Shown: in pieces, positions 22,930-33,355 of the stretch | How the letters are laid out: every line of letters starts with the position of its first letter | How positions within the stretch are numbered: the stretch's first letter is position 1 | Source of the DNA: Clitopilus passeckerianus | Taxonomy: Eukaryota; Basidiomycota; Agaricomycetes; Agaricales; Entolomataceae | DNA length: 64,000 nt | Direction: 5' to 3' | Assembly (NCBI GenBank): GCA_944990035.1 | Contig: CALYLX010000008.1 | Location: 1-64,000, forward strand | Notes under the pieces: model-generated | The model's database searches: none | Seen by the model: only the letters and a program-made list of their open reading frames with translations | Told to the model about the DNA's origin: nothing | Position numbers and translations under genes: made by a program

Positions 22930-23940
22930 CTTTGAAGTCTCCAACGTGCCAATTTACAGGCTCAGTAGCAGGCACCGATGGTGCCCAAGGATATTCCGCA
23001 CCAGAAGTCTAATTGACAGAACATGCAGGAACCTGCATTCGACCATTTTACATTTAGTGCGGAAGAAATCTCATATAGACGCCACTTCAAGGACATGGAT
23101 GTTTCGCCGTCCCTATCGTCGACCTTGCTCAACAAGCTCTTGATAGCCATGTACCTCCATGCGCTGGTTTACTACCGCTTTCGTCGTTTTCAATCTCGCT
23201 GTCGGCATCTTCACAGCATCTGCAATCTTCCACGACCGTGACTGCCAGTCGAAGAAGCTACCGCAGAAAGCTCCTCAGGAAACGCCCCAGAAGTTATCTC
23301 ACAAAGATCCGAAGAAAGCACCCCAGCAGGCCGTCAAGGAGCCGGACTGTCCGAAAGGCGGTCAACAACCTCCAAGTATACTTCCTCTTCAACCTACTTT
23401 GGTCTGATTTTGACCTACCGTCTACCCTTTAGAGTGTGTGGCACCTAGCGGTCATTGTAATCTCAATGACCCCGGGAAGTGCTGCAGCAAAACTTGCATC
23501 AACGATGCCGAGTTCGCGAACATTAATGCGGTGAGTAAGAACACTTAACCGCCGGTGTCTGTATGTTGACGAATTCCTCCCCTTAGAAATGCACTTAATA
23601 TCCGCGAATATTTTTGGTTATTCTCTCGGGGTTGGAGAACATTATACGGAGAGGTCTGATACGGACAGTCGGTATTCCATGTCCTATATTTATTCGGCTT
23701 ATGCACGCACGATTCACGAGCCATGACGATTGGGTCGCCGTGCTCAAGATGAGCATCGACATTGTTTATTTTTCCTTCAGATGCATACGGTGTTGAGAAT
23801 TGACATTGACCGGACCTTGCTTCGAGCTCAACTCCTGAAGTGGCCTATGAACAACAGCACACCCGAAACCAACGACATCATGAAATACCCGTATATCAGA
23901 GCAGGGTTTAATCGTATCCAATCGTTCAATTAGTCAACTG
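22930..23940 (+). repeat. Tandem duplication unit 1 (Lys-rich secreted protein)
   Basis: This unit resembles 24820-26110 along its length, including about 200 bp of promoter (shared CAACGTGCCAAT and TTTAGTGCGGAA/ATTCAGTGCGGAA blocks), the coding exons, the introns and the 3' flank (shared CCTATGAA-AACAG-ACACCCGAAA). Both units lie in the same orientation about 1.9 kb apart. Confidence 0.7.
23159..23598 (+). CDS. Small secreted Lys/Gln/Pro-rich protein with a six-Cys knottin-like C-terminus
   Basis: Three exons (23159-23375, 23433-23530, 23587-23598) give 108 residues with in-phase GT-AG introns. MRWFTTAFVVFNLAVGIFTA is a signal peptide. A cationic stretch built on PQKAPQETPQK-type units follows. 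The C-terminal module has spacing C-x6-C-x7-CC-x3-C-x12-C, which resembles the inhibitor-cystine-knot (knottin) pattern. Two further cysteines occur earlier (DRDCQ and PDCPKG). The last exon encodes only KCT and supplies the sixth cysteine. I do not recognise a named family. A secreted, disulfide-stabilised cationic peptide is a reasonable inference; a target or activity cannot be inferred. A paralogue lies at 25056. Confidence 0.72.
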
Positions 23941-24819
23941 ACATACCAAGGTACTTTAGAACGCTACTCGTATCTCCACGGCTTCTTTCTTGCCCCCATT
24001 GGCAGCAATATGGATCGACGACAGTTGCTTAACATTTCTAACCGTGCGCTAGGACTATCAACCGTATGAGTCTTTTTAATACTCGCTCATTCGCATCATC
24101 ACCGCCAAACCTAGCACGACCTACTGTTGAAGCCACCAAGATTATAATCACGTATTCCTCCTGGTTCCTAGAGTATGTGCTGCCCAAACACGCATTAGGT
24201 GGATCCCCGCTATAACTGCTGGGATGGAAGTGTGAAAACCCTACATCCAATGCACGCCTCCCCTGTGTCTTTCGTTTATTTGGGTCGGCCACTTAACTGC
24301 TGTCGCCTCGACGTTCGCCCTAAAATTTCTTTTTACTTTATCATCCGAATTCATTAATAGGTCTCGCAGATGCTGGGAAATCTAATGATATCTACGATAT
24401 CGGAATGATTGGAAATAGAGCCGTCTCTCAACGCCATCTCCTTTCTTCTGTCTACAGTTTTGACACAGGCACCTGGATAGCTTACTGTCCGGGGTAATAT
24501 GTAAATCGTCCTCGAAGCTGTGTCGACATTACTGTCACCGTCATTGCCAAGCCATCTGACTGAGCATAGGAATCTGGAGTCTGTGCCTGATGTGTCGACA
24601 ACTTCAAGCCTCCTTCGAAATCAATCGCCGCATTAGACTCCATTCTCTTTCGTCTTGCTTGATTCCCGTATCTCTACAACACATACCCTAGAGTAAACCT
24701 GGCCCTGTAACACGGGCTACCTCTCTTTTACTCACCGACGAGGGTCTTAGATTGGCGTAATGTCATGGTTCTCATTGGGAGGTATATATCTCTGGACGGG
24801 GCGGAGGTTACAGATCCAA
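23941..24819. other. Spacer between duplication units
   Basis: No gene is recognised. The only longer frame (24038-24292, minus) shows no conserved character. Confidence 0.4.
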
Positions 24820-25055
24820 GTAAAGCATGTCTATTCAACGTGCCAATCTGCAGACTCGATAACAGGAACCACTGATTGTGCCAAGGAAACCCCGCACCAG
24901 ACCGGTCCACCGAACCTAGGTGAATCCGCAATCGACTATTTTATATTCAGTGCGGAATATATCTCGTATAAGCGCTACGTCCTGAAGGTGGTTAGTTCTT
25001 TCGCCCTTACCGTCGACCGTCTTTCGCAACCAGTTTTTGACAATCTTACGCCTCG

Positions 25056-25568
25056 ATGCGCTGGTTCACGACCGCTTTCGTCGTTTTCTATCTCGCTGTC
25101 AGCCTTGCTGCAGCATCTCGAATCTGCCTCGACCGCGACTGTCAGTCGAAGAAGCTGTCGCAAAAAGGTCCTCAGAAGGCACCTCAGAAAACGCCCCAGA
25201 AGGTCTCGCAGAAAGAACCCAAGAAAGCAGCGAAGAAGGAACCAAAGAAGGCAGCGAAAAAAGAGCCCAAAAAAGCAGCGAAGAAGGAGCCTAAGAAAGC
25301 GGCGAAGAAAGAGCCTAAGGAGGGGGCTAAGAAAGAGCCTAAGGAAGGGGCGAAGAAAGAACCCAAGCAGGCGTCGGAGAAGGACACTAAGAAGGCACCT
25401 CAGAATGATTCCAAGAAGGCAGCTCAGAATGAATCCAAAAACGCTCCTCAAAACGAATCCAAGAAAGCATCTCAGAACGATTCCAAGAAGGCGTCCCAGA
25501 GCCAAAATGACGCCAAGAAAGCACCACAGAAGGCCGTAAAGAGGCCAGGGTCAGTGACCTTCTACTAG
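25056..25568 (+). CDS. Secreted Lys-rich octapeptide-repeat protein
   Basis: A single frame of 170 codons starts with the signal peptide MRWFTTAFVVFYLAVSLAAA, nearly identical to that of the gene at 23159. The mature part is almost entirely Lys, Ala, Pro, Glu, Gln and Ser. It runs from PQK-type units through about six copies of KEPKKAAK or close variants to KKAPQNDS-type units, and ends RPGSVTFY. It is strongly cationic, lacks aromatic residues in the repeat and is presumably extended or helical. The paralogue's cystine-knot exon is missing. An alternative end exists: a GTAAAG donor at 25535 could join in phase to GTTCATGGGCC and then ACTTGCGTTTGA, ending VHGPVNATCV. The function is unknown. 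Binding to polyanions or cell walls is inference from charge only. Confidence 0.7.
   Translation: MRWFTTAFVVFYLAVSLAAASRICLDRDCQSKKLSQKGPQKAPQKTPQKVSQKEPKKAAKKEPKKAAKKEPKKAAKKEPKKAAKKEPKEGAKKEPKEGAKKEPKQASEKDTKKAPQNDSKKAAQNESKNAPQNESKKASQNDSKKASQSQNDAKKAPQKAVKRPGSVTFY
25211..25377 (+). repeat. 24-nt minisatellite encoding KEPKKAAK units
   Basis: About seven tandem 24-nt units of the form AAAGAACCCAAGAAAGCAGC-GAAG lie inside the gene at 25056, each coding for eight residues. The first four are nearly identical; later ones change AAA to GAG (KEPKEGAK). Because the period is a multiple of three, copy-number change keeps the frame. Confidence 0.8.
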
Positions 25569-26100
25569 TAGTGCGTTCTGCCCTTCAATTGCTTTGGTAC
25601 GATTCTGACCTACCATCCGACCTTCAGGTTCATGGGCCTGTCAATGCGGTGAGTTCGTACGCTCAACCAACGGTGTCTGTATTTAAGGATGCGTTTCTTT
25701 AGACTTGCGTTTGATATCTGGGATTCTTTTACGATGTAATTTCGGGGGTTCGAGGACAATATGTAATTACAGGGACTACGCAGGTTTCCAAAGTACTATA
25801 TTCTTATGACTTCAATGCATTGACGGTTGACATTACATGCGTCTTACGCACGGACTATTCACGAGACATGAGGATTTGGTCGCCTTTCCATGAGGAGCAT
25901 CGATACTTCTCAGATGTGTACGGCGTTCAGGTTTCATGGCTTCTGCATGGCGCTGACCAAATTTGTGTCGAGCTAATACCCATGAAAGTGATTTTCATTG
26001 CCTAATACTGACCCTATGAATAACAGAACACCCGAAAAAAAACTATATCTCGAAATATGTGTACATCAGAACAGGAAGTAAATACGTCCGATCAATAGAA

Positions 26101-29100
26101 TCAGTCAACGTATTCCAGCCAGTGTAATGCAAGTCGAGCCTGGTTCACAACATCCCTATCACTTTCCAACGACGGCCCAATCCCTCTTCCGCCCGCAGAA
26201 AGTCCTCCTGTCCCTAGGCTCAGGCTGAGGCCACTTCGACCCGGAAGCATGATTGGATGGGATGGACTGCTGGAAACTGGTGCAGGCCCCGACGCACTGC
26301 TGCCCCACTCGCAGATATGCATGAGTGCATCTTCGAACCCAGCCCTCTTCATAGCTCCTCTTGCTACGGGAGAAGATTGATGACGACAGTGCTGAGCTAG
26401 CTGGACGATGCAGCTGACTATCGGTCGGCGGATTTCCGTCTTCGTGCAGTGGGTCAGGCACGATAGTAAGGCGGGCAGAAGACGTGGGTGCGTGAGCAGC
26501 TGGGTGTGGTGAGTCGTAGCGCCGTTTGCCAGGTTTCCGCATACGTATGCAGTCTATTGAGGGAGCGTTAGCTTGGAGCACAACAGAAACGGGTAGGCAT
26601 ACCTGAAGTACGACGTCGTCGTAGGATGAGTTGAGACCGCCTACGAGCGTATCCAGCAACACATCAGAACCGATTTCTGAGAAGACAAGATCAATCCCTT
26701 CTTCGTCTTCAACGAGGTTGCGGACAACATTGAAAGCCTGCTCCTGGACGTTCAGGTCTGGGTCACCAAGAAGGCTGGAAAGAGCAGCTCTATCAGTATC
26801 GGAATAGGATCCTGGGGAAGGGACTGACGTACGAGATGAGCTTCGTCCATCCCAGGCTGGCCATAACTCTCCTCTTCTGGTCGGTGGTAGTCTTGTACAA
26901 GACGTTCTTCAGGCTCCACAACGCGTTCAGCCGCAGCGAGGGCTCGTCAATCTCGATGACGTTTGCCAGTCGTTGGACCAGCCCATCGTCCAACAAGGTC
27001 TGGAGGAAGCAGAAAGTCAGCATCATGAAAAGCGAACATGAGCAAAAAAACCGACGAACCGCTCGTAACGGGGAGAAGTCATTGACGAGATTGCAAACGG
27101 CCATGAGTGCAGCATTCATGACACGTCTGTCTCCGCCCTCCTCCGCAGGTTTCTCCTTATCCTTCCCCTCAACCTCATCACCGAGCTCGAGAGCATCATG
27201 AACGTCATGAACGTCAACATCCATTGAACTTTGCTTCGTCGGACTCCTTTCCCCATCCACCACCGTCCGCGTGGCTAGCTCTGCCTCAAGCTCCCTTTTC
27301 AGCACAGCCCAGACACCCATTCCCAAACCACTGTCCACCATGCTCGTCCTCAGCACAGCCACGGCTCGACCGACTGCTCGAACATACTGGCATGCAGAGT
27401 ACCTGACGCCATCATGTGGATGTTCCAGGGAGGAGATGACTGCTGCATGGAGCACGGACGAGATGGAAGCGTTCATGGTGAGGTGTCGGCGGACATCGTT
27501 GTCAAAAAGGGCAATGGCGGCTATGGCGGTAAGGCAAGCCTGTCATCCTTATATTCAGCAAGGTTCGCGTTCCAGAAGTGAGAAATATGTACCTCACGCA
27601 ATGCAGAAATGCTTGCTGGTTCTTCCTGCACATCAAGGACACCGTCGATGGGCCGGCTCTCCTCGGGTTCTGGTGCCGATATTGGTGTGATATCTTGAAT
27701 GATCTTGACCAGCCTTGGGAGGCATGCCCTGTCGTACGCAGCTTGACAGAGAACAGCATCATCGCTAACGAGGTGGTCTAGGGGATGAAATTAGAAACGT
27801 GCATAAATTGGGTAATGAGAAAAACGTACAAAGGATAAAGCAGGCTCTTGTCTTCTGCTGTCGCCCTGCCAGGACTTGGGTATCCGTTGCTTCTTGCTGG
27901 CCGGCGGAGTAGCTGTCTCCGTGGTCAAGAAAGGTGTTGAGGATGCTCATCACTGTGCGAGCACAAGTCTCGCCATCCGGAACCGCAGGCCCGTGGTGTG
28001 CGGTTGGTGACGTGGAGAGCAAAGAATGCAGCGAATGATGTGACGAGGGAGAAACGCTGAGCGGGCTCGTAGGAGCAAGTGTGTGAGATCCATGAAGGTA
28101 GGTTGCGGGGAGAGCACGGATGAGGTTGGTTACGCTGGGAAATACGATGAGTCACAATTTTGGCAACTACTGGAAAAAAATGACATACCAGGAGCAAGCA
28201 GCCAGCTGCATGTCTGCAGAGCGTGATTTTGCAAGCGACAGGATGGCGGGTAGAGGTGACGGAGCTGGGACAACATTGTAAGATTTTGGGTCATGAATGA
28301 ACAAGGGTATGACCTACCATCGCCTGAATGCTTCGTGAGGGCTATCGCCAGATTTGAGTTATCCCTCGCGAGGGCGGCTAGGGCGAGTAGCCCAGCTTCT
28401 TGGGCCTATGACGAAGTTCGTCAGTTTCCAAGTTATTGATGAGTCAAGAAGTATTCTAACCTTTAGGTCATGGCCATAAATGATGTCCAGCAACGCTTTT
28501 GTAACCCAGGTTCTGCCCTTTTCCCCCTCGTCCCGTTCCCAACCTCGTACCCGAAGCCCAGGATGTGCATGACGAAGGGAAGCAGGTGCCCAGTCTGTCA
28601 CCACACGCCGTTGTGCAGCATCACGCACAGCAGCACCAAGGAGATGGCATATGGATGTGGCAGTCGCGAGCGATGTGGGTGGGGTGTTTGAAGATGGAGA
28701 GAGCAATGGAAGGTAAACATCAAGGGATTCGTTCTAGGAGCAGCAAATGTCAGTTTTCAAATTATCTATTTTTAGACGAACGACGAACATGGAATAGATA
28801 ATCGAGTGCTTCCTCTGCTAGATGCCTTGAAGGTGGATTCTGAGGAGTCAGCCCAGCTTGAGATGGCCCGACGACGTCCGCGACAGCGATAGCTATGGCG
28901 CGCAGAACGCGAGCTAAAGCCCCTTGCAAAGAAGGTTGATTGTGGAGGCGCGACAGCGTGTACACGAGGACACGATGTGCATCTGCTTGGAGCAGTGAGG
29001 CCAGTGCTTCAGAAGATCCGTAAGAAAGCGATGCCAGAACGTGGGCGGCCTCGACTCGGACGTTGTCTGGCTGTTGGGATGCTATACATTCGACCAACCT

Positions 29101-29265
29101 GAAACTGGAGTTAGTCCTTGCTCCACACTAGGCGACGGTAAAACCTACGAACTGGTGGATAAACTTCGTGTCAGACGCCATCTGACGCTTGTTCGACGGG
29201 TTCCCAATCACGGCATTCTTCGCCTTCTTGAGCTGGGCAATCGTGAGTGCTGGTGATATTGTCAT
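26101..29265 (-). CDS. Armadillo-repeat protein, ARMC8/Gid5 (Vid28)-like
   Basis: This is probably a scaffold subunit of the GID/CTLH E3 ubiquitin ligase, where Gid5/ARMC8 recruits substrate receptors. It starts MTISPALTIAQLKKAKNAVI at 29265, with GNPSNKRQ following, similar to the ARMC8 N-terminus. Armadillo helices follow: VRVEAAHVLASLSYGSSEAL, AGLLALAALARDNSNLAIAL, LREACLTAIAAIALFDNDVR and VRYSACQYVRAVGRAVAVLR. After an acidic insert come the C-terminal repeats LRLNALWSLKNVLYKTTTDQ and LNVQEQAFNVVRNLVEDEEG. The LNALWSLKNVLYK block matches the ALWGLMNLVY-type repeat I recall for ARMC8. The final 80 residues are Gly/Ser/Pro-rich and end LALHWLEYVD. About ten exons are used. I see no break. 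Another armadillo family remains possible. Confidence 0.8.
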
Positions 29266-30576
29266 TGCTCAACGACCGTGACAACGAAGTGGGCGTAAAT
29301 CGTGGCTTGAATTTGGTTCAAAATTTGACATCGTGTATACAATAAGCGTATTGTATTGACCTTTAGCCTCTATACCACGGTTACGAGGGTCAATGCTTCC
29401 TGCTTGAGCTGCAGCCAATTGACACTGACAGCACGAAGGTCTTGGTGGGCAAGACGATCCCCGTGAGAACCTTCGTCACAGAGTGACTCCATCAGATTTG
29501 TCACGACCGAGATGGTTTAGAGTTTGACCTTGGGCCATTCAAACAAGCTCCCGACTCGTTTCGCGCAATTTTTTGCGATGTCTGCCGTATTCAAAGCTCC
29601 ACTGTGTAGGCGCATCTTTACTGCTATTCTTTCTATAACACGTTTGCGAGTGGTTTGTTTGCCAGCCTCCGGTTACTATTGTCCGAATCGGCCAGCAGCG
29701 GACCGGGCGATAGTGGCAACTAATCGCCGCCACCTCCTTGATGCATCCTCTCCCCAACGTCCTTCTATGTTCTGCCATTCGAACGGCTGCAGGGTCCATT
29801 TCCTAGCGTGTATGGCTCCACAGATTTGTCTCACCCTGCGCAACATGTTCTCACTTTCGTCGGACTTTTCATTTGCGTTCTATGATCATATGCTCTCCAA
29901 ATTGACAGACACGCTTGCGAACACTCGCGTCTCTTCCCATTGGAACCCAACTATGATTTCAGACTGGATGTTTTAGAGCCTTGCTTTCGGTACCGCAGGC
30001 GTCAACAATGCGATCATCGTTTCCTGTCAGGGGGGTGCCTGAAGCAGTTGCCAATCGCCACGAGGGTGTTGCCGCCTTGACAAGCTTGACGGCTAGTTCC
30101 TCCCCCCACGACCACCCGACGGTGGAGGTCAATATGGCTTTCAAAGGGTTAGCTCGGTAGAAGATAAGAACAAGCACGTTTTGCGCAGCATGGCATGAAC
30201 AATCACCCAAATGAACCTGATTTCCCGTCTGTGTTACTATGCAGAATGCAGACTTCTGATATCGACCTTGACTGCGGACAGAAAATGCAATGGCCATATT
30301 CTGACGGATCTACAATGTCTCTTCCCCGCATGTGTTCTATGTTTACCTTCATGGGATTGGCGAAAATATTTTTAGCGGCCGTAGCTGACCAAAAATAACA
30401 CTTCCCTCCAGAAAGGCTAAGTTTGGCATCCCGTCACCATAAATAACTCAGGTAAATTAATAATAGCTTGTACCTGAGTAAATATAGTTTGCTTCCTTGG
30501 CCGTGAGGTTATGTTAAGAACGAAAAGGTCTATTCTTCCAAGCGCAGCATCAAAAGTTCAAGGTTGTCTGAATCTC
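29266..30576. other. Intergenic region, 1.3 kb
   Basis: I see no gene I can support. Two frames of 110-150 codons (29524-29976 plus; 29959-30297 minus) show no domain character. The promoter of the armadillo gene lies at the left edge. Confidence 0.4.
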
Positions 30577-30870
30577 TCAGAGGCGACCGAAATCACCACC
30601 GAGAGATGGGATCGCACGGACAGTGGAAAAACGTGACATGCAGTGGCGTTTTGCGATATCGCCAGTCGGCGAAATGAAAGCAACGTGAACAGATTGCTTC
30701 ACAGAACCACATGCTTTCCTGGGATAGATGCTTCCAAGAATCCAAGTAGACGTGCGTGACCACGAATCGTAATCCTCACGAAGTCGTTCCAAGTGTGTGA
30801 ATTCATCGTAAAATTTGAGCAGACCAAATTCATATCACACATCTCGAGCAAAAGAGTTGAAGTGCAAAGT
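30577..30870 (-). pseudogene. C-terminal fragment of an unknown protein
   Basis: A minus-strand frame reading FYDEFTHLERLREDYDSW, WILGSIYPRKACGSVKQSVH and MSRFSTVRAIPSLGGDFGRL ends at 30577. It looks coding. Upstream, the same frame contains MDTLHFNSFARDV and then a TGA stop, with no clear intron to bypass it. It is most likely the remains of a gene, or a small gene with an undetected exon. The family is not recognised. Confidence 0.25.
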
Positions 30871-30897
30871 ATCCATTACGTGCTCATAAGGTAAACT

Positions 30898-32203
30898 TTA
30901 GAACAAAAATCTACCGTAGACTAAATCGAAGAAAAGTGTGCCAACTACCCGCGTCAGCTTGACCTTTCCCTCCTTAGCACCTGTACGAGCTCCTGACTTC
31001 TTGAAAGTATTCATAATCGTTCCTCCCCACGTTCCCTCAGTTCCGTGCGGAATAGGGGCATTCTCTGGTGGAATGATAGTCGAAGTTGAGGTTGGCTCGG
31101 AAGTTGAGGACGTCGACGACGGAACTGGCTGAAGAGGGTCTGCAGGAGCATCCTTCACTCCAGAAGCGGGAGCCGACTTCTGCTTGGGAGTGGAGAAGGG
31201 CGCTTGAACAGGAGGAGTCAAACCAGCCGGGTCCTCTCCACCAGCGGAAGGTGCGTCAGTCGCAGATGGGGGAACCTGGGAGGTAGCGTCACTAGCTTCC
31301 TTCTCTGTAGCAAGAGGTGACTTCTTGGGAGTCGAGAATGGTGCTTGGGCTCCTGGGGGTGCGGCGGCGGCGGGATCTTGCTCTTCGGGAGAAGGGAGTT
31401 CCGTAGCAGAAGGTGCATCCTGTGTCTTCTGGTCGCCACTTGGGTCGGCTGGGGTTGTAGAGTTCGACGGTGACGCAGGTGTGGGAAGAGAGGCAGGATT
31501 GGCAGTTTCTGAGTCAGGCTGACCATTCGCTGGGAGCTGAACGTCCGCCTTGACTTCGGCTGTTGATGCAGGAACTTGAGCTGTAGTTGTTGACGCATCT
31601 GGTGGGGCTATAGCGCTGTCCGGTTTGATAGGCGACACGACGGAATTGTCTGCCAGCGGAAGATCCGCAGGCCCTTCAGACGACACGGGAGCTTCAGCAG
31701 GTTGGGGAGCCTCATCTGGAAGTATGGAAATGAGACAGAATCTGGATTGAGTTCGTCAAATTTAGCCTACCTGGTGTAGAGGAATCTGACGCCTTCGACG
31801 GCACTTCTGGTGCAGGTAGCATACGCCGGTAGACCCGTGAGATAGGTCTATCCGACTTGATGTGGCAGCTACCACTTCCTCTTCCCTGCCTCTGCGGCAT
31901 CTTGCAAGCACCCGTGTTTGCATCAAGGAATCCAGTTACATGAGGCATTTGGGCACAGATTTCTTCGCTCCACGTGGAGCCATTTGCAGAGTCCGAAGCA
32001 CAACTATAGAGTTAACAAGCATCAGGAGGATTGAATTGAACTATATGAGGGATAGCTTACTCTGCTGTTGTTGATTTACTGAGGACTCCTTGTTCAGACC
32101 GACGAGCCAAAGAGCGGCGAGCTACAGGCCGATTTGATACCGGAGCAGCAACAACAGAAGAGGCGAGCACAAAAATAGCGACAACGAGAGTGTTAGAGCG
32201 CAT
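30898..32203 (-). CDS. Secreted Ser/Pro/Ala/Thr-rich protein with N-terminal Cys module
   Basis: Exon 1 starts at 32203 with the signal peptide MRSNTLVVAIFVLASSVVAA, followed by PVSNRPVARRSLARRS, which contains possible dibasic processing sites. An in-phase intron leads to a short Cys-containing region (DCASDSANGSTWSEEICAQM, GACKMPQRQGRG, GSCHIKSD). A second intron (near 31770-31718) leads to about 250 residues of low-complexity Pro/Ala/Ser/Thr sequence. That part includes two copies of an APFSTPK motif (QAPFSTPKKS and QAPFSTPKQK). The C-terminus is basic and then hydrophobic (KVKLTRVVGTLFFDLVYGRF). The composition predicts heavy O-glycosylation and a cell-wall or extracellular location. No named domain is recognised. 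Confidence 0.7.
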
Positions 32204-32434
32204 GTTTGGCAATGGACGGGCAGCAGTACGATCGTTCAACGAGTCGTATAGGGGAGACCAGCTTCCTGAGGAAAGCCGTCATTCGTCGACTGCATTGTAT
32301 AAATATGGTTGCCCTAACAGCAATGAAACGTTTGATGGATCAGCCGGCTGTGCAAGGCTGGGCGATAAGATTAGATAAAATCTTGACAAGGCTTGGCCTG
32401 GGCATCGCAGGACTTAAACGCAAAATCGAGGAGG
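32204..32434. other. Upstream region of the secreted Ser/Pro-rich gene
   Basis: This is the probable promoter of the leftward gene starting at 32203. A TATAAATA stretch at 32297-32304 is about 95 bp upstream. Confidence 0.35.
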
Positions 32435-33355
32435 TTATGATTTCATGAACCTATTGCCTTGGCAGGACTCGAGAAGCATCCAGGGCATAGGTGATGGCAG
32501 GAGTCGGTGAACATGACATGACCCTGATCGAATTCTCATTACTTTCGGCCAACACATCCGGAGCCGAACCTTCTCGGCAAACACGAAGTCTACAGTTCCA
32601 CAGAAAACGACCCGCGTATTTACACTGACAGGATAATAGTACCCTGCTGAGCCTCGTGATATACAACATGAGAGAAATTGTACATTTGGAGCTCTCCAGA
32701 GTTCATTGGCAGACGTGAAGAAGGCGGTCGCGGACCACCATATGTTGAACGTGCTTTGATCAAGCGAAGGTGTACATGCTCCGTTCAGTTCACTGACAGA
32801 CAATGACAACCGCCTTCGGAAACTTCAAAGAAGTCAAGTCACATATGTGGCTCATGGTAGAGACGGATTCTTCTCGGAATCCCACAGGATCCCGATGCAG
32901 TCGAATGATCACGCTTTCGCCACCAACAAGTTCGCAGAGATTTGCAGGTACTGGGGGCAGGACCATCAGACTTGGGTCGGCGGCGAGAGACCCTCGGTAC
33001 GGTGCGTGTACCATCAACAGACGGAAAGACGGCATTTCTACATAGAAACACAAGTCATCTGCACGCGTATGGTATGGAATGCACTCGAAGAACTGAAGCG
33101 GAGATTACGGATGGACACTGAGAAACCGACCGGCGGCCATGGATCAATGGGGAAAGGCCATGACACTGACAGACGAAGGATGATCGAACATATTCGACAG
33201 GGGACCCCACAGTGCCACAGAACGTGTCTAGCTTCCACATCCCAGCGTTCTTGACGTTCCCTGAAAACAAGTAGAGATAAGAGACTTGAGCTCATCTCGA
33301 AATTGCAAGGCACCAGAAGTCCAACGATCAGGTAATCGTGACATGGGGCGTCCAA
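32435..33355 (-). pseudogene. Possible decayed minus-strand gene
   Basis: Two protein-like stretches lie end to end in adjacent frames. One (33053-32790) includes VPANLCELVGGESVIIRLHR and DLTSLKFPKAVVIVCQ. The next (32809-32435) includes LDQSTFNIWWSATAFFTSAN and ELWRAPNVQFLSCC. A one-base shift separates them and no intron explains it. Family unknown; chance cannot be excluded. Confidence 0.2.

Larger units (their letters stand above)
24820..26110 (+). repeat. Tandem duplication unit 2 (Lys-rich secreted protein)
   Basis: This is the second copy of the unit described at 22930-23940. It differs by expansion of the internal minisatellite and by loss of most of the Cys-rich exon: only a remnant of about 26 nt (ending TGTCAATGCG before GTGAGT) and the last short exon (ACTTGCGTTTGA) are still visible near 25630-25712. 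Its end touches the stop codon of the armadillo gene. Confidence 0.68.

Noticed and set aside
24975..25505. Minus-strand Leu/Arg-rich 176-codon frame
   Set aside because: It is the reverse complement of the Lys-rich minisatellite gene. The composition (LLGFFLR-type repeats) is explained by that repeat.
24760..25539. Plus-strand Arg-rich 259-codon frame
   Set aside because: It is a frame-shifted reading of the same 24-nt repeat; the signal peptide and the match to the paralogue are in the other frame (25056).
24975..25568. A CRISPR-like or phage-derived repeat
   Set aside because: The regular repeat is a coding minisatellite with no spacers. The window is eukaryotic, with introns, a telomere and a eukaryotic-type tRNA.
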